The translations under genes and the position numbers were made by a program. The notes beneath the pieces are model-generated. The model was not told where the DNA came from and ran no database searches. It saw nothing but the letters and a program-made list of their open reading frames with translations. From contig MNCI01005835.1 of assembly GCA_015680685.1 (NCBI GenBank), forward strand, positions 403,173 to 467,172: a DNA stretch of 64,000 nucleotides, in the 5' to 3' direction. The first letter of the stretch is position 1. Each line of letters opens with the position of its first letter. Source of the DNA: Gnetum montanum. Its lineage: Eukaryota > Streptophyta > Gnetopsida > Gnetales > Gnetaceae. Below, piece after piece: positions 49,179 to 60,339 of this stretch.

Positions 49179-50034
49179 TGATGAGTGGTGAAGTACCCCT
49201 ACACTCAACCATACGAATACGAGCATTCACACACGATCTGATCGAACCCTGCAAATGGGCTAGTTGTGATATCTAGATAGTTACATGTTGATCACAGTTT
49301 GTTGTCTTCCCACCTGGACTAGTATTTGCTTTTTCACGTATGGTTTAGTCCAGAGTGAGATGTATGATGTGATCCTAAACTAGTGCTACTCCTAGAGACA
49401 ATGGAAAATAATCTTAATTAAACTAATAAAAAATAGGAAATGAAGTCTAAGCTAGCCTAAGTATGATGAGCATCCATTATTTAATCATCTATAAACATCT
49501 TGGACCTCATGCATGACGACTACTGGGATTCCCAAGCGTAGATCCTAGGTACGCTATTGGGTTACCAAGTAGTCACACTTAAATGCTTGTGATTAAGTCG
49601 TGCTCATTTCGCGTTTAACAACGGGAATAGTACATGATGGTAAAGAAATATTAACTAAGAAAATAATAAATAACAATAACAATTAACAATAACAAGTAAA
49701 TAATTAAAACTAAGTGAATGCTGCAATGATGAAGTAATCTCAATCTTTATTTCCGGTCATGTGAGTGTCCAAGTACGTCACACTTGAATAAAGGTGTCGT
49801 ACAATTACAAGCATCACACTACGGGCATGCACTTGGGAAAATAGTCTAACTCCTATGGAAACAAACTACAAGGGCTTCGCTACAACTACTCGAAAGATGC
49901 CTAAGTGTGGCAGAAGCACACTTATTTATAGGCTAGAACAAACGTTGCTTAAACAAGGACGCGTATACGGGGCCTAGTATACAAGACGTATATGGGGCCT
50001 AGTATACGTAGTCCCCAATAACCACGATTCATCA
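49179..50034 (-). repeat. 3' LTR of element B
   Basis: tgatgagtgg...gattcatca, followed by the reversed polypurine tract tacccccatgacta (50035-50048). TATA at 49930-49923 on the minus strand. It has three GTATAC dyads and one degenerate unit upstream of it. Confidence 0.9.
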
Positions 50035-50048
50035 TACCCCCATGACTA

Positions 50049-52050
50049 AATAACAACTCATCCTCGAGTCAAAGAAAGTGAGGAACAAGCTCAATTGAGT
50101 ACACAGTGGATAGGTATGGGATTATTAATTGACTAGAAATTTATTCATACAGTAGTGGATATGACAAAATTGGGACACAGACACAAGATGACAAAATTTA
50201 TCGGAACTCATGTGGTTCCTGGTGGTGGTGGTTCCTCCATGGGTCTCTTCTCTTGTCTTGTACATCAGGCTTTTGAGATTGATACCATTGAAGAAGCACT
50301 TGACGTTTCTCCTCTTCTATCTGAGGATTATGAGTCGTCCATGTTGATTTTCCAATGTTTGATGAAGTCGGCATTTCCCATGGGCACGGAAACTACAGGA
50401 ATACTTGATTGGCCTTGACATGCCATGCCGCAAATAGCTGTCATTCCTGTTCATAGGCTTGGGCCCTAACCTCTCCACCTTTTGGTTGGCTAGCTTGTGC
50501 AGACACAGGAGGTCCCTGATGGATGCTGAATGATTGTGCCTCCTGCTCCACACGTTCTACATGAGGTCCTTGGCTTTTGCCTCCCCCTGGGCATTTAATT
50601 GCACCTTGAGAAGGTCCTCCTTGTTGTCCTCTTTTTAGGGCCATCTATAATCACAAAAAGATCAATTGTTAGTAAGGTTATTGAAAGAAGTTCAATTATT
50701 TCATACCTTACTTATTGCCTTAAGTAATTGTTGAATTCTTTGCTTAGTGTGATTTTAGAGTTAGAAAGTTTTTCAAGGAAGTTGCCCTAAAATTTTAATG
50801 TTCGGCCTGGTTTGTTTAGGTGACACATCAAAGGACACGTAATGGTTTTGAGGAATGTTTGATAAAATGATGACAAAGGAAAGAATAGATTTGTCAATGA
50901 AGTACTTGGAGGGTATAAAATGATGTAGTGGTGTGCAACAAATACAAATTACAAAATTCATGCAAGTGGGTCCTCCCCAAAGTAAGTTCCAACCTATAAT
51001 GCCCTTGCGTAACCACACCTTAAAATGTCTATAGGCACTAGAAGGATTAAATGTAATCTATACCGATGCAACAAAACACACACATGTAGATACCACCGTG
51101 ATGAGGTATGAATTCAATGCTACACAAGACACGAGTCACAAATACATGAACAACGAGATGGGATGAATCGGAAAAGGGATTGTAGAGATTGGGACGTGAG
51201 GTAATTAACTCAAGGCATAATGAATCTTGAGTGTAGGGCATGATTAATGTGTCATTAGCCCATCACTCCAAAATCAAGACCAAGTCCATTCCTCTGATCA
51301 ATGACATCGCATTGTTTCATCCAATTATGGACACCCGTAAGAGCACCATGACAACAAGGCATACGATCACTTGGCATTTTGTGCAAGGGAGGAGTGACTT
51401 GGATTTGCAGCATACTTTTTGTTTGGCCACTTTGGCACACTCTTCTCTCTCTCTCTCTCTCTCTTTCTTTCTCTCTCTCTCTCTTTTTGAAGTACTTAAT
51501 CTAGAGAAGCCACCCACCTTCAAGCATGGGTGCATGTCTTTCTAGTGGAACCCCCTAGAATAGCATTAGGTTCTTTATTGGGTGCCTTTAATACTCTTAC
51601 TCCCATTTTTCATTAGATCTACAAGGATCTTAGTACAACCAAGCTGCATGATAGCACCTACAGATGTCACTAAAGAGAATCCACAAGTCCTCTTGATGTC
51701 ACACCCTGGCCATTCCCTCTTAGTCCATCCTTCTTCGCTCTAGGAATAATGAGCACAAAATTACTTTAAGTTTTAATGATGTCAAGAATATCATTGTACC
51801 CATAGTAGAACCTCTTATTAATAGAATGGTTGGGTGGGTGTGATGGGCTCGTTGTTCAAATAATTAGTCACCTAAGACTTGATAGCATAGAATAACACCT
51901 CAACCAACGAGTCACATGAGTGTTTTATTCGTAGATGAGATTACTCATAAAAAGATAAAAAGACAAAAAGATAAAACAATAAATTAAAAGGTAAAAAACT
52001 GGAAAAAAAAAGTTGAAAAATTAAAGAAACAGAAAAATATTTATTAATTC
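50049..52050 (-). other. ORF2 stub and long gag-ORF2 spacer of element B
   Basis: On the minus strand ORF2 begins with ATG at 50644, right after tttgtgattatag, and reads MALKRGQQGGPSQ, comparable to MAPKPRHLRGEG in element A. It stays open only to about 50441 and then loses similarity: most of ORF2 is deleted. From 50650 to 52050 the spacer is non-coding but clearly similar to 62330-63400 of element F. A (CT)n microsatellite lies at 51440-51486. Confidence 0.6.
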
Positions 52051-54240
52051 TATGTTGTTAGAATGGAGGATACCCCCCATAACTAAATGGTTGAGCATGG
52101 CTAGAATTAATAAATGGAAGGTTAGGACCCTTTCATGTTGGACATATTGGGACCCAGTCATACTTACCCCATTGGGGTTCACGCACTTCATTAGAGTTGA
52201 CATAGTTGGGCAAGTTATAAGATGTGGTTAATTTATAAGGAGTTGACCCACTATGGTACATATGACCATAACATGGTATGCAAGGATCAACATGTCTCCC
52301 CATGTGGCAATATTCATTGGGCCCCATGGTGGTTGGAGTGTTGATTGGTGCCCCAAATAGAGTAATAGGAGGCATTGAGTTCGAGGAAGAAGATGCATCA
52401 CAGCGTTGAACTTGTGCCGAGTTGGTAGATGCAGTGGTTTCAAAACTGTGCTGTCTCTTTCTATGGTCATGCTTAAAGAAAGGACGCTTTCAACATTGTG
52501 GAGGACCTCTGCTGCTGTTGACAGTAGCAGCATAAGTAACGTTTGTGGGTTGGTGCTGTGGTGCAAAATCTTCTAGCATAGCTAGTGGTGATGTAGAAGA
52601 GGATGAAGTATGAGAATATTGAGGTTGAGGAGAAGTGTAAGGCACATGAGGTGGTGATCTTGTTGGAGAGGACATGGGTGGATAGTACTCAGGAGAATGA
52701 TAACGATGAGGTGAGGTAGAGGATGTTAATCCCATTGGAAAAACAGGGTGTTAAACATAATAAGCATTTAGCGTTGGAACATACTAAGGGTATGGTCTAG
52801 TTGGCGGTGGCCTCCCCCACAACTAAGGTTTTTGCCACTGTGGTTGAACCTGATATTTCTGTACGACATCTAGATGTAACATTCCTCTCCAATACTCATG
52901 TAAATGTGACAAAACTAGACATTGGCCTTTGGGATGATCATACAGATAGACATTGCATCGATATGTGAAATTGACAGTTGAGTTCTTATTCTTATTCTCT
53001 TCAACCCTTATTTTCGATTGTCTAGTCATGTTCTGTCCTATTTCTTGGTTCATCATGGTTCTTCCTCTAATAATGTTGGCATATTCTCCACATCTTTGAT
53101 GTACCTAGTCCTTCATCTTATTAATCTTTACCTCAATTTCATCTAGTGATTGTACGATTGGCAAAGATGATTCCACCTCCTTGAAGTGAGTTGATTTCTC
53201 CTCTTCATGATCATGGACCCTTGTTAAGTTGAGATTTTCATCCTGTTGAGAACTTTCAACATTCTTCCATTTAGTTATTTCTCCTTCTTCTTTTGCTACC
53301 CGCTTAATAAGCTCTTGAAGTTGATGGATTCGTAGCTCATATAGTGAACCTTGGGTGTACATCCCTAGGGTCTCCCTTGTTTCATTACGGAGTCCATTTA
53401 TGATATGGTACATTAGCCTTTCCTCAAAGAGCCCATGGCCTAGGCAGTTGTTTAACAGTGCATAATATCTTTCTAAGGCCATGTCCAAGGGTTCATGTTA
53501 TGCTTGTTTCCACTCTTGGATTTGTCTCCTCAAGGCTAACACTCTCGCATAAGTTTGATATCTTTCATTGAAGAGTTCTACCATTGTCGGCCAACTTCGA
53601 ATTGATTTCAATTTTAAAGACCTATACCATACTTTTTCCTGGCCAACAAGTGTCATAGGAAAGAGCTTAAGTTTTTGCCATCCATTATCAATATTGTTCC
53701 AGGTATAGGCATCATAGAAGGCTTGTAAATGCTGTTGTGGATCTAAATCATAGCCTCTTGAAAACTTGGGAAAGTTTTTTTAAATCAAGCATGGGTAGAC
53801 AACTTTCCTTATGATGCTTACGGGCTATTCGAACAGCCTCTTGTATATGCATTAAGCTCTTAGTGGTCAACAGGGGTTCATGGTCACTAGGTAGGTTATG
53901 AGTTTGCGAGTTGGGACGATGTTGTCTTTGTTCATGTTGGTGTTTCTAACTTTGCCCGTGGGTTCAATTTCTATTTCTATGCTAACCCATAGAGAGATGA
54001 TCATCCATGCCACGACCTAATGTTAAAGGAGCAGAGCAAGAGAAAGAGCTGGAAGACTCGTCATGACTTTTGTAAGTCTCCCAATCATCCTTGGATAAAT
54101 TTTTGTTAATTATTGAGAAGGTCCTAAGTCTTACGGGCCCCCTCATTCTATGGGATGTCCCATCCTCGCTAGAGGTGTCAAAGTTGGATGACGAGAGTCC
54201 TTGAGTATTGTTGGAGTGTCTATGAACATATGAAACTCCT
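52051..54240 (-). pseudogene. gag of element B (degenerate)
   Basis: Minus-strand frames give, in order: WRTNEEVWSTQSY and VRLRTFSIINK (54240-54050), EAVRIARKHHKES and MLDLKK (about 53860-53770), RYYALLNNCLGHG, HIINGLRNETRETLG and LIKRVAKEEGEI (53488-53270), and the zinc knuckle at 52957-52919 with its second Cys changed to Tyr, followed by a Pro/Tyr-rich tail ending near 52055. It corresponds to the better preserved gag of element F. Frameshifts and stops make it inactive. Confidence 0.78.
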
Positions 54241-54450
54241 GCATAAGATTGAGTGCTCCAAACTTCTTCGTTGGTTCTCCAATGAATTGCCTCGCTAGAT
54301 GTTGCATTACCACTATCTTGTGAAAGAGAAATGGTTGTGACCCGTGTGTAACTTAATTGAATTTAATTTAATTTCTTTTCTAAAGGATATGTCATTAATA
54401 CTTGTTACAGCGATCTTGTATGATATAACTAATCTAAATAACTAGCACCA

Positions 54451-54470
54451 TTCCCCGGCAACGACGCCAA
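54451..54470 (-). other. primer binding site of element B (tRNA-Asp)
   Basis: ttccccggcaacgacgccaa abuts the 5' LTR. Apart from one base it equals the 3' end of plant tRNA-Asp, TCCCCGGCAACGGCGCCA. It is the best preserved PBS of this family in the window. Confidence 0.9.
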
Positions 54471-55393
54471 TGATGAGTGGTGAGGTACCCCTACACTCAA
54501 CCATACGAATACGAGCGTTCACGCATGATCCAATCGAACTCTGAAAATGGGCTAGTTGTGATATCTAGATAGTTACATGTTGATCGCAGTTCACTGTCTT
54601 TCCACCTAGACTAGTATTTGCTTTGTCACGTATGGTTTAGTCCAAAGTGAGACGTATGATGTGATCCTAAACTAGTGCTACTCCTAGAGATAATGGAAAA
54701 TAATCTTGATTAAACTAATAAGTAATAGGAAATGAAGTCTAAGCTAGCCTAAGTACGATAAGCATCTGTTCTTTAATCATCCATACACATCTTGGACCTT
54801 GTGCATGACTACTACTAGGATTACCAAGCGTAGATCCTAGGTACGCTATTGGGTTACCAAGTAGTCACACTTAAATGCTCGTGATTAAGGCGTACTCATT
54901 TCGCATTTAACAATAGGAATAGTAAATGATGGTAAAGAAATATTAACTAAGAAAACAATAAATAACAATAACAATTAACAATAAAAAGTAAACAATTAAA
55001 ACTAAGTGACTGCTACAATGATGAAGTAATCTCAATCCTTATTTCCGGTCACGTGAGCGTCCAAGTACGTCACACTTGAATAAAGGTGTTGTACAATTAC
55101 AAGCATCACATTGAGGGCATGCACTTGGGAAAATAGTCTAACTCATACGGAAACAAATTGCAAGGGCTTCGCTACAACTACTTGAGAGATGCCTAAGTGT
55201 GGCGGAAGCGCACTTATTTATAGGCTAGAACAGACGTTGCGTAAACAAGGATGTGTATACAGGGCCTAGTATACGTAGCTTGCCTAGTATACGGGGCCTG
55301 GTATACGTAGCCTGCCTAGTATACGAGGCCCAGTATACAGGGCCTCATATACGGGGCCTAGTATACGTAGTCCCCGATAACCATGATTCATCA
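54471..55393 (-). repeat. 5' LTR of element B
   Basis: Same ends as the left copy, but 67 bp longer because the GTATAC array at 55253-55375 has seven perfect units and one degenerate unit. TATA at 55222-55215 on the minus strand. Confidence 0.9.
55253..55375. promoter_or_regulatory. GTATAC dyad array in U3 of element B
   Basis: Units of ggcctagtatacg type follow one another about every 15-20 bp just upstream of the TATA box (on the element strand). The partner array in the other LTR (49967-50012) is shorter. Confidence 0.6.
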
Positions 55394-55398
55394 ACTAA
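55394..55398. repeat. target-site duplication of element B (right)
   Basis: ACTAA, identical to 49174-49178. Confidence 0.9.
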
Positions 55399-55650
55399 CA
55401 TAAGTAATTGATGCCCACTTACCCTTTTAAATGTCATCTATAAGATTGTTGCATAAGCCATTACCAATATATTAAAACTTGTTCTTCCTCATCTCATCAG
55501 TAGAAAGCAAATTAATTTTTTCTAAGGTAGATACATCTTAGATAATGTGGATATTGGTGTTGAAGATATGTATTAGGTTCCTTTCTTTAGATTAAAAAGC
55601 TATTTTAAAACTTGATTTTGCTAATGCTTATGAAAAGCTTGATTGATCCT
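55399..55650 (+). pseudogene. plant L1-type LINE, start of reverse transcriptase
   Basis: Continues the LINE of 47957-49173: CPLTLLNVIYKIVA (the RPITLLN-YKI motif), then LVLPHLISS, GRYILDNV, and LDFANAYEKLD (the LDF-KAYDRLDW motif), with stops. It ends at 55650 where the LTR of element E begins. Confidence 0.8.
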
Positions 55651-56230
55651 TGATGAGTGGCGAGATACCCCTACACTCAACCATACAAATACGAGTGTAG
55701 CACACGTGATCCGGTCAAACTCCGCAGACTAAGTGCCTACACGCCCATGGAACACTTAGGGTTAATCATTTGTTGTCTTCCCAGACTTACTTGTAGTTGT
55801 CACGGTGTATGGTTAAGTAAGTCTGAGGTATATGATTTTTATAGCTTTTTATGTTTTTGTCTCCTATGCTAACAAGGTGAAGGGTTGAGAAACTAATTAC
55901 TAACTCTAACTAATGAACTAANGTTGAGAGAGAAAGAAATAAATAATAGATAATAAATAACAATAATAAAATCCTATTCCATGCGCTGCAAGGTTTATCC
56001 AAGAAGCTCGTCTTTATTGCCATACACAAACTTGTGTTCATGTACAATGTTTGCTCGAATAAAGATCTGTTCACTTTAGGACTCCTACTATGGGCACATG
56101 GAAAATATTCTATCTCTGGAGTTATCAATCTGCCAGAGTTTCCCTACTGTCTAGCCTAGGATGAGGAAACAAGGGAGAGCTGCCTCTTATTTATAGATAT
56201 GATGGCGCACCGTGATATCATGTCCCATCA
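55651..56230 (-). repeat. 3' LTR of element E
   Basis: tgatgagtggcgag...gtcccatca, 580 bp, TATA at 56195-56188 on the minus strand, with a single gatatc unit upstream. It is followed by the reversed polypurine tract tacccccatgacta. One N at 55922. Confidence 0.88.
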
Positions 56231-56244
56231 TACCCCCATGACTA

Positions 56245-57260
56245 AATGAAAACTCATCCTCAAGTTCATTACAATAATATCAGGAAGGTATGGGATTATT
56301 GACTCAAAGGAAACTAATGGGATGACATGTGAACGGATCATCATTACAAGACTTGACAAAACTGGTGTTCATAACAAGAGTGAACACCTTATTACATTGA
56401 CATCAGGCATTAGTTGGCAATTGAGAGAGAAGAAAAAAGAAGTGTTGCTACTACCAATGCCAAGATTGCGCCTTTCGTTGTCCATTGGGAAGCGCACCAT
56501 CGGTCTTGCTCCTTGCATAGCTGCTTCAGTGCTGCTCCATTCCAAGCATTCCTTCCAGATCCCCTTCGTTGTTGCATGATTGCCATCTACACACACAACA
56601 CAATCTTTTATTAGCAAGGGTAAATGAATCATCATGTAATTAATACCTTGCTTTGGTGAGAGGTCTATTGGCTGAGTTGTGGTATGGCTGATATGGATCT
56701 GGAGATATATTAATGATGACTACCAAAGGTGTAGGGGTTAGAAGAAAATTGAAAAAATCAAGGCTAGTAGAAAATCGAAAAAATCAGGCCCCGTACCCCC
56801 ATGACTAATTGCGAACCTTCGGTAGTGTGAGAATGGAGAAAGAAAGAGGAACAAGAAAGATGAGGAAAAAGAGACAACTATAGCATCGATGAGATGGATG
56901 TCAAGATGGAAACGAACAAAATAAAATAAAATAGATTTCAAAAAATGTTAGTGGAAAGAATTTAACTAATGCCCCAAATAGGAATGTCAATGGATCCTCC
57001 CCAAAGCAGGCCCATGCCCTTAATGCCCTGACAAACCTACATTCAAAGAGTCCGTAGGCTTTGGAAATGTCATGTGGAACAAGAGTTAAAGTCTTAGATG
57101 GGTGCTCCGAAGTGTTAGATGGTGGAGGAGTGGTTGTGGACTCAACCGCTTGTTGTTGCAAGAGCTTGTCTGGGCTTTTGGTTCTGAAGAAAGGTCTTCT
57201 CTTTTTATAGTTTTCAAAACCAACAACGGGTTGAATGTTTATGGCTCTCGTAGCGTGGCA
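56245..57260 (-). other. ORF2 start and spacer of element E
   Basis: Minus-strand ATG at 56586 after tgtgtgtgtag opens MAIMQQRRGSGRNAW and stays in frame for about 70 codons. It occupies the ORF2 position of A and B but shows little residue similarity beyond the first codons. The spacer 56600-57260 is non-coding. The rest of ORF2 is deleted up to the polypurine tract. Confidence 0.5.
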
Positions 57261-57263
57261 TTG

Positions 57264-59640
57264 CTATGGTTGAGTGGGGAGTTCCCCTTGCATTGTTGGA
57301 GCAAGAGGTGTTGTGGGAACTACCAGTGGAAGAGGTGCGAATGGAGTTGGAGGATGGTAAGTATGTGGGGTGCCTCCCAAAGGAGAAGGAGTCCTCCTAA
57401 CGTACTCCCAAACTTGGTAGTGACGTTGGGGAGTTGTGTGACTTATAGAGTCACTTGGAGAAACTGGCTGCTGCACATAATAGCCATAAGGATCAAGTTG
57501 TCGGTAAAGGTATTGTTGTTTCGGCAGTGGCATCCCCCATGACTGTGGGTATTGCCACTGCTGATGCTATCCGATGGGTTGTGGTGGAGTTCCACTTGGA
57601 TAGTACATTAGTGGTTGGTGGAACTGCCTTGGGTTACCTTGAGGATAAGGTAACCTTCGGGGTGTTTTCCATTGGTTAAGTCTCGGATTAAGTGCATACA
57701 CCCCAGACTCCTGTAGATGTGAGATGATTGGACAACATCCCTTGGGATGATCATAATGGCAGATCTCACATCCACCATCATCGTTTATGTCTGAATCCAC
57801 AACTTCATCAAAGATAGTAATTTTTCCCTTANATGTCTAAATCCACAACTTCATCAAAGATAGTAATTTTTCCCTTACCCTTGTTATGTGTAGGGCCTGA
57901 ATTTCTCTGCTTTGTCTTACCTTTGTCACTACTTCATTCCTCCTTAGACTCCTCTACAATTTTCAAGACAATTTCAAGTCTGGAGTCTAAGGAATCCCAC
58001 AATTGATCCATCTTAGCCAATACTTCTGTTGTTAGTTTTTGAATTGATAAGGTTTTTCTATTCACCAACTCTTCAAGTGGTAACTCATCCTCTTCATCGC
58101 AAAATTTCACTCCCTTCTTCCAAAAGAAGGGATCATGGTTATATTCCTCCGAGCTCTCTCTTTTTCGTAGTTCACCTTCTTCTTTTGCTCCTTGTTCCAA
58201 CAAGCGATGAACTTCATGGGCTCTAAGTTCTGATAGTCTCCCTTGGGCATAAGTCCCAAGGGGTCTTCTAGTTTCATGCCTTAGCCCATCTACGATGTGG
58301 TGAAGTTGATCCCGTTGAGCGTATCCATGGCCCGAGCAACGATGTAACAATGTGTAGTAGCAGGCCATGGTAGCATCCAAGGGTTCATGATTACCTTGCT
58401 TCCATCCTTGGATCTGCTTACGCAAATTAGACACTCTGGAGTATGTTTGATACTTATCGTTGAAGAGTTCTAACATCATACTCTACCTCCTGATGATTTT
58501 CGATTCTAAGGACCAGTACCAACTCTCTGCTTCTTTAATGAGTGTCCTTGGAAACAACTTAAGTTTTTGCCACTTGTTTTCTATGTTCTGCAAGGCACAG
58601 GCATCATGGAATGCCTATAAATGATGTTGTGGATCTGAGTTGTATCCCTCTTCAAAGTGTGGGATGTTATTCATGTCTAAGCACTTGATCCGACTATCGT
58701 TTAAATGCCTTGTTGGTATCCTAACAACCTCCGTTATATCGAGCATACTTTGGGTTGCAAGTAGGGGCTCGTCATGATCATCTCTTTCATGACGTCTATG
58801 ATGTCTTCGTTGTTCCCTACTTTCCCTTTGTTCATGCCCTTGTCCTCTCTCTCGACTCTCTCCTTGAGGTCTCTCATTTTTCCTACCCCTATCCTCACCG
58901 TTATGTTCATGATGGCTGCGTCCAAATGTGGAAGGAGAGGATGGGTGATAAAATGAAGGAGAAGAAGAAGAAGAACCATTGCCATGACAATGTTTCTTGC
59001 CTTCTCTTCGGCTACTACGGCCCCAATCGTGGTGATGATCTAAGTGCCCCAATTGTTGTTCCCTCTGTGAACAGTTGATGTTCACGGGGATCAGAACCAG
59101 GGTTATGTATCGTTGAGCATAGGTTTTGATACCCCACCTCCTCACCATCATTAGGAGGGGGAACATCATTTGATAGAGAACCCGTTATGAGTGGTTCACC
59201 ATCTCTAGTTTCACTAAGGACGTGCGGGACCTCTTTGCCCTTCAACAGACATGTTGGCTCTCCTGCCTTTAGTCCCTGATACATTGTGCTTCTGTGGGAT
59301 GATAATCCCTTGAGTCAAAATCTGTTGCAACATATTCATCATAAAGCTGTGTCATGCCAATCTATGCCAGAGCATGGAGAAGCATGTTAGGGACTGATCG
59401 ATCTGGGGGTAACACGATGTTACCCTGTAAATCTCTCCATCGCAGCTGTTCATCTTGATGAAGGATAAAGATAAAGTTTGGAATATACTCATCAGGATGA
59501 GTATAGACTATCTGGTATTCTTGAGGACTTGGCAGATTTAGGTTATGTGTTTTTGATTGCCGACTTTTCTTTGTATTGTCCCTAGGTGGTGAGTTACTCT
59601 TATGAGAAGAAGACATTGTTATCGATGTGCTAATTTTACC
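57264..59640 (-). pseudogene. gag of element E (degenerate)
   Basis: Minus-strand segments: MSSSHKSNSPPRDNTKKS at the start (59616), DEYIPNFIFILHQDE and GNIVLPPDRS; a charged His/Arg/Glu hinge (59050-58780) with RIPTRHLNDS and LDMNNIPHFEEGYN; core LELFNDKYQTYSR, HIVDGLRHETRRPLG and LLEQGAKEEGELRKRES (58479-58120); knuckle CEICHYDHPKGCC at 57770-57732; and a Pro/Tyr-rich tail to 57264. It is the best copy for the N-terminal third of this gag. A few frameshifts and stops break it. A single N (57832) sits inside a 40-bp duplication. Confidence 0.8.
57790..57880. repeat. local 45-bp duplication around a single N
   Basis: atccacaacttcatcaaaga and the following atagtaatttttccctta occur on both sides of the N at 57832. 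This looks like an unresolved gap closure rather than biology. Confidence 0.75.
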
Positions 59641-59737
59641 ATTATATAATTTTTTCTTTAATTAACCTGAAGGTTCGTTTAGGCTCCCAACGATGTGAGT
59701 GATATCCTATGTTCTATTCAGTGCACAAACACTTAGT

Positions 59738-59755
59738 CCCTGGCAACGGTGCTAA
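59738..59755 (-). other. primer binding site of element E (tRNA-Asp type)
   Basis: ccctggcaacggtgctaa abuts the LTR and differs from the tRNA-Asp 3' end by a few transitions. Confidence 0.8.
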
Positions 59756-59960
59756 TGATGAGTGGCGAGATACCCCTACACTCAACCATACGACTACGAG
59801 CGTAGCACGCGCGATCTGGTCGAACTCCACAGACTAAGTGCCTACATGCCCATGGAACACTTAGGGTTAATCATTTGTTGTCTTCCTAGACTTACTTGTA
59901 GTTGTCACAGTGTATGGTTAAGTAAGTCTAAGGTATATGATTTTTATAGCTTTTTATGTT
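59756..59960 (-). repeat. 5' LTR of element E (inner part only)
   Basis: Matches the first 205 bp of the left LTR up to tttttatgtt. The remaining 375 bp, including promoter and outer end, are missing at the junction with element F. Confidence 0.85.
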
Positions 59961-60335
59961 TGATGAGACGCGGTCTGCGTCGGCCGCGATATCGCGTCCG
60001 ACGTGATATCGCATCCCCCGCGCTATCGCGTACACGATATCACGTCCTTCCCTGCAATATCGCGTACGCGATATCGCAGTCCGCCGCCATGTCTATAAAT
60101 AAGAGGCGGCTCTCCCTTGTTTGGGGATCCCAGTTTTAGTGTAGCGAAGCTCTGGCAGTTTGATCCCTCTAGAGTTAGAATTTTCCCGTGTCTGCCCGCA
60201 GTGTGGTGAATGTGATTGTACGGTGTCTTTATTCGAGTGTGCCATACTTGGACACGCACATGATCGGCAATAAAGATCGAGATTACTTCAATGCACGCAT
60301 GACAATGCACGACAAAAAGTCACATAAATTCACGC
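59961..60335 (+). repeat. 5' LTR of element F (3' end and PBS deleted)
   Basis: TATAAATA at 60094-60101, followed by taagaggcggctctccctt, which matches the LTR of E in reverse. The U5 end (gagtggcgag...catca) and the PBS are absent. Near 60340 the sequence changes to the gag leader seen in element B. Confidence 0.75.
59984..60080. promoter_or_regulatory. GATATC/CGCG palindrome array in U3 of element F
   Basis: At least four units, including cgcgatatcgcg, gtgatatcgc and the perfect 20-bp palindrome GATATCGCGTACGCGATATC (with one change at its first base here, aatatc). The array ends about 15 bp before the TATA box. Confidence 0.6.
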
Positions 60336-60339
60336 ACGA

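Larger units (their letters stand above)
49179..55393 (-). mobile_element. element B: complete non-autonomous tRNA-Asp-primed LTR element
   Basis: 6.2 kb on the minus strand with LTRs of 856 and 923 bp, a very good tRNA-Asp PBS, a degenerate gag (about 54240-52050), a long spacer, the first part of ORF2 and a polypurine tract, flanked by ACTAA. No pol. The gag and spacer closely match element F. It lies in a plant L1 LINE. Confidence 0.9.
55651..59960 (-). mobile_element. element E: tRNA-Asp-primed LTR element, cut at its 5' LTR by element F
   Basis: Minus-strand element with a complete 3' LTR (55651-56230), polypurine tract, truncated ORF2, gag, PBS and the inner 205 bp of the 5' LTR. At 59960/59961 the 5' LTR stops and a related LTR begins in the opposite direction. 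The right-hand target duplication is therefore not in the window; the left neighbour is atcct. Confidence 0.85.

Noticed and set aside
51240-51545. ORF with a Ser/Leu run, and its antisense Arg/Glu ORF
   Set aside because: They are produced by the (CT)n repeat in the spacer of element B.
54451-54470. Possible tRNA-Asp gene fragment
   Set aside because: Only the 3' 18 bases match and they abut an LTR. This is a primer binding site.
60000-60080. CRISPR-like array of palindromic repeats
   Set aside because: The units are irregular, lack spacers of constant length, and sit in an LTR of a plant retroelement.
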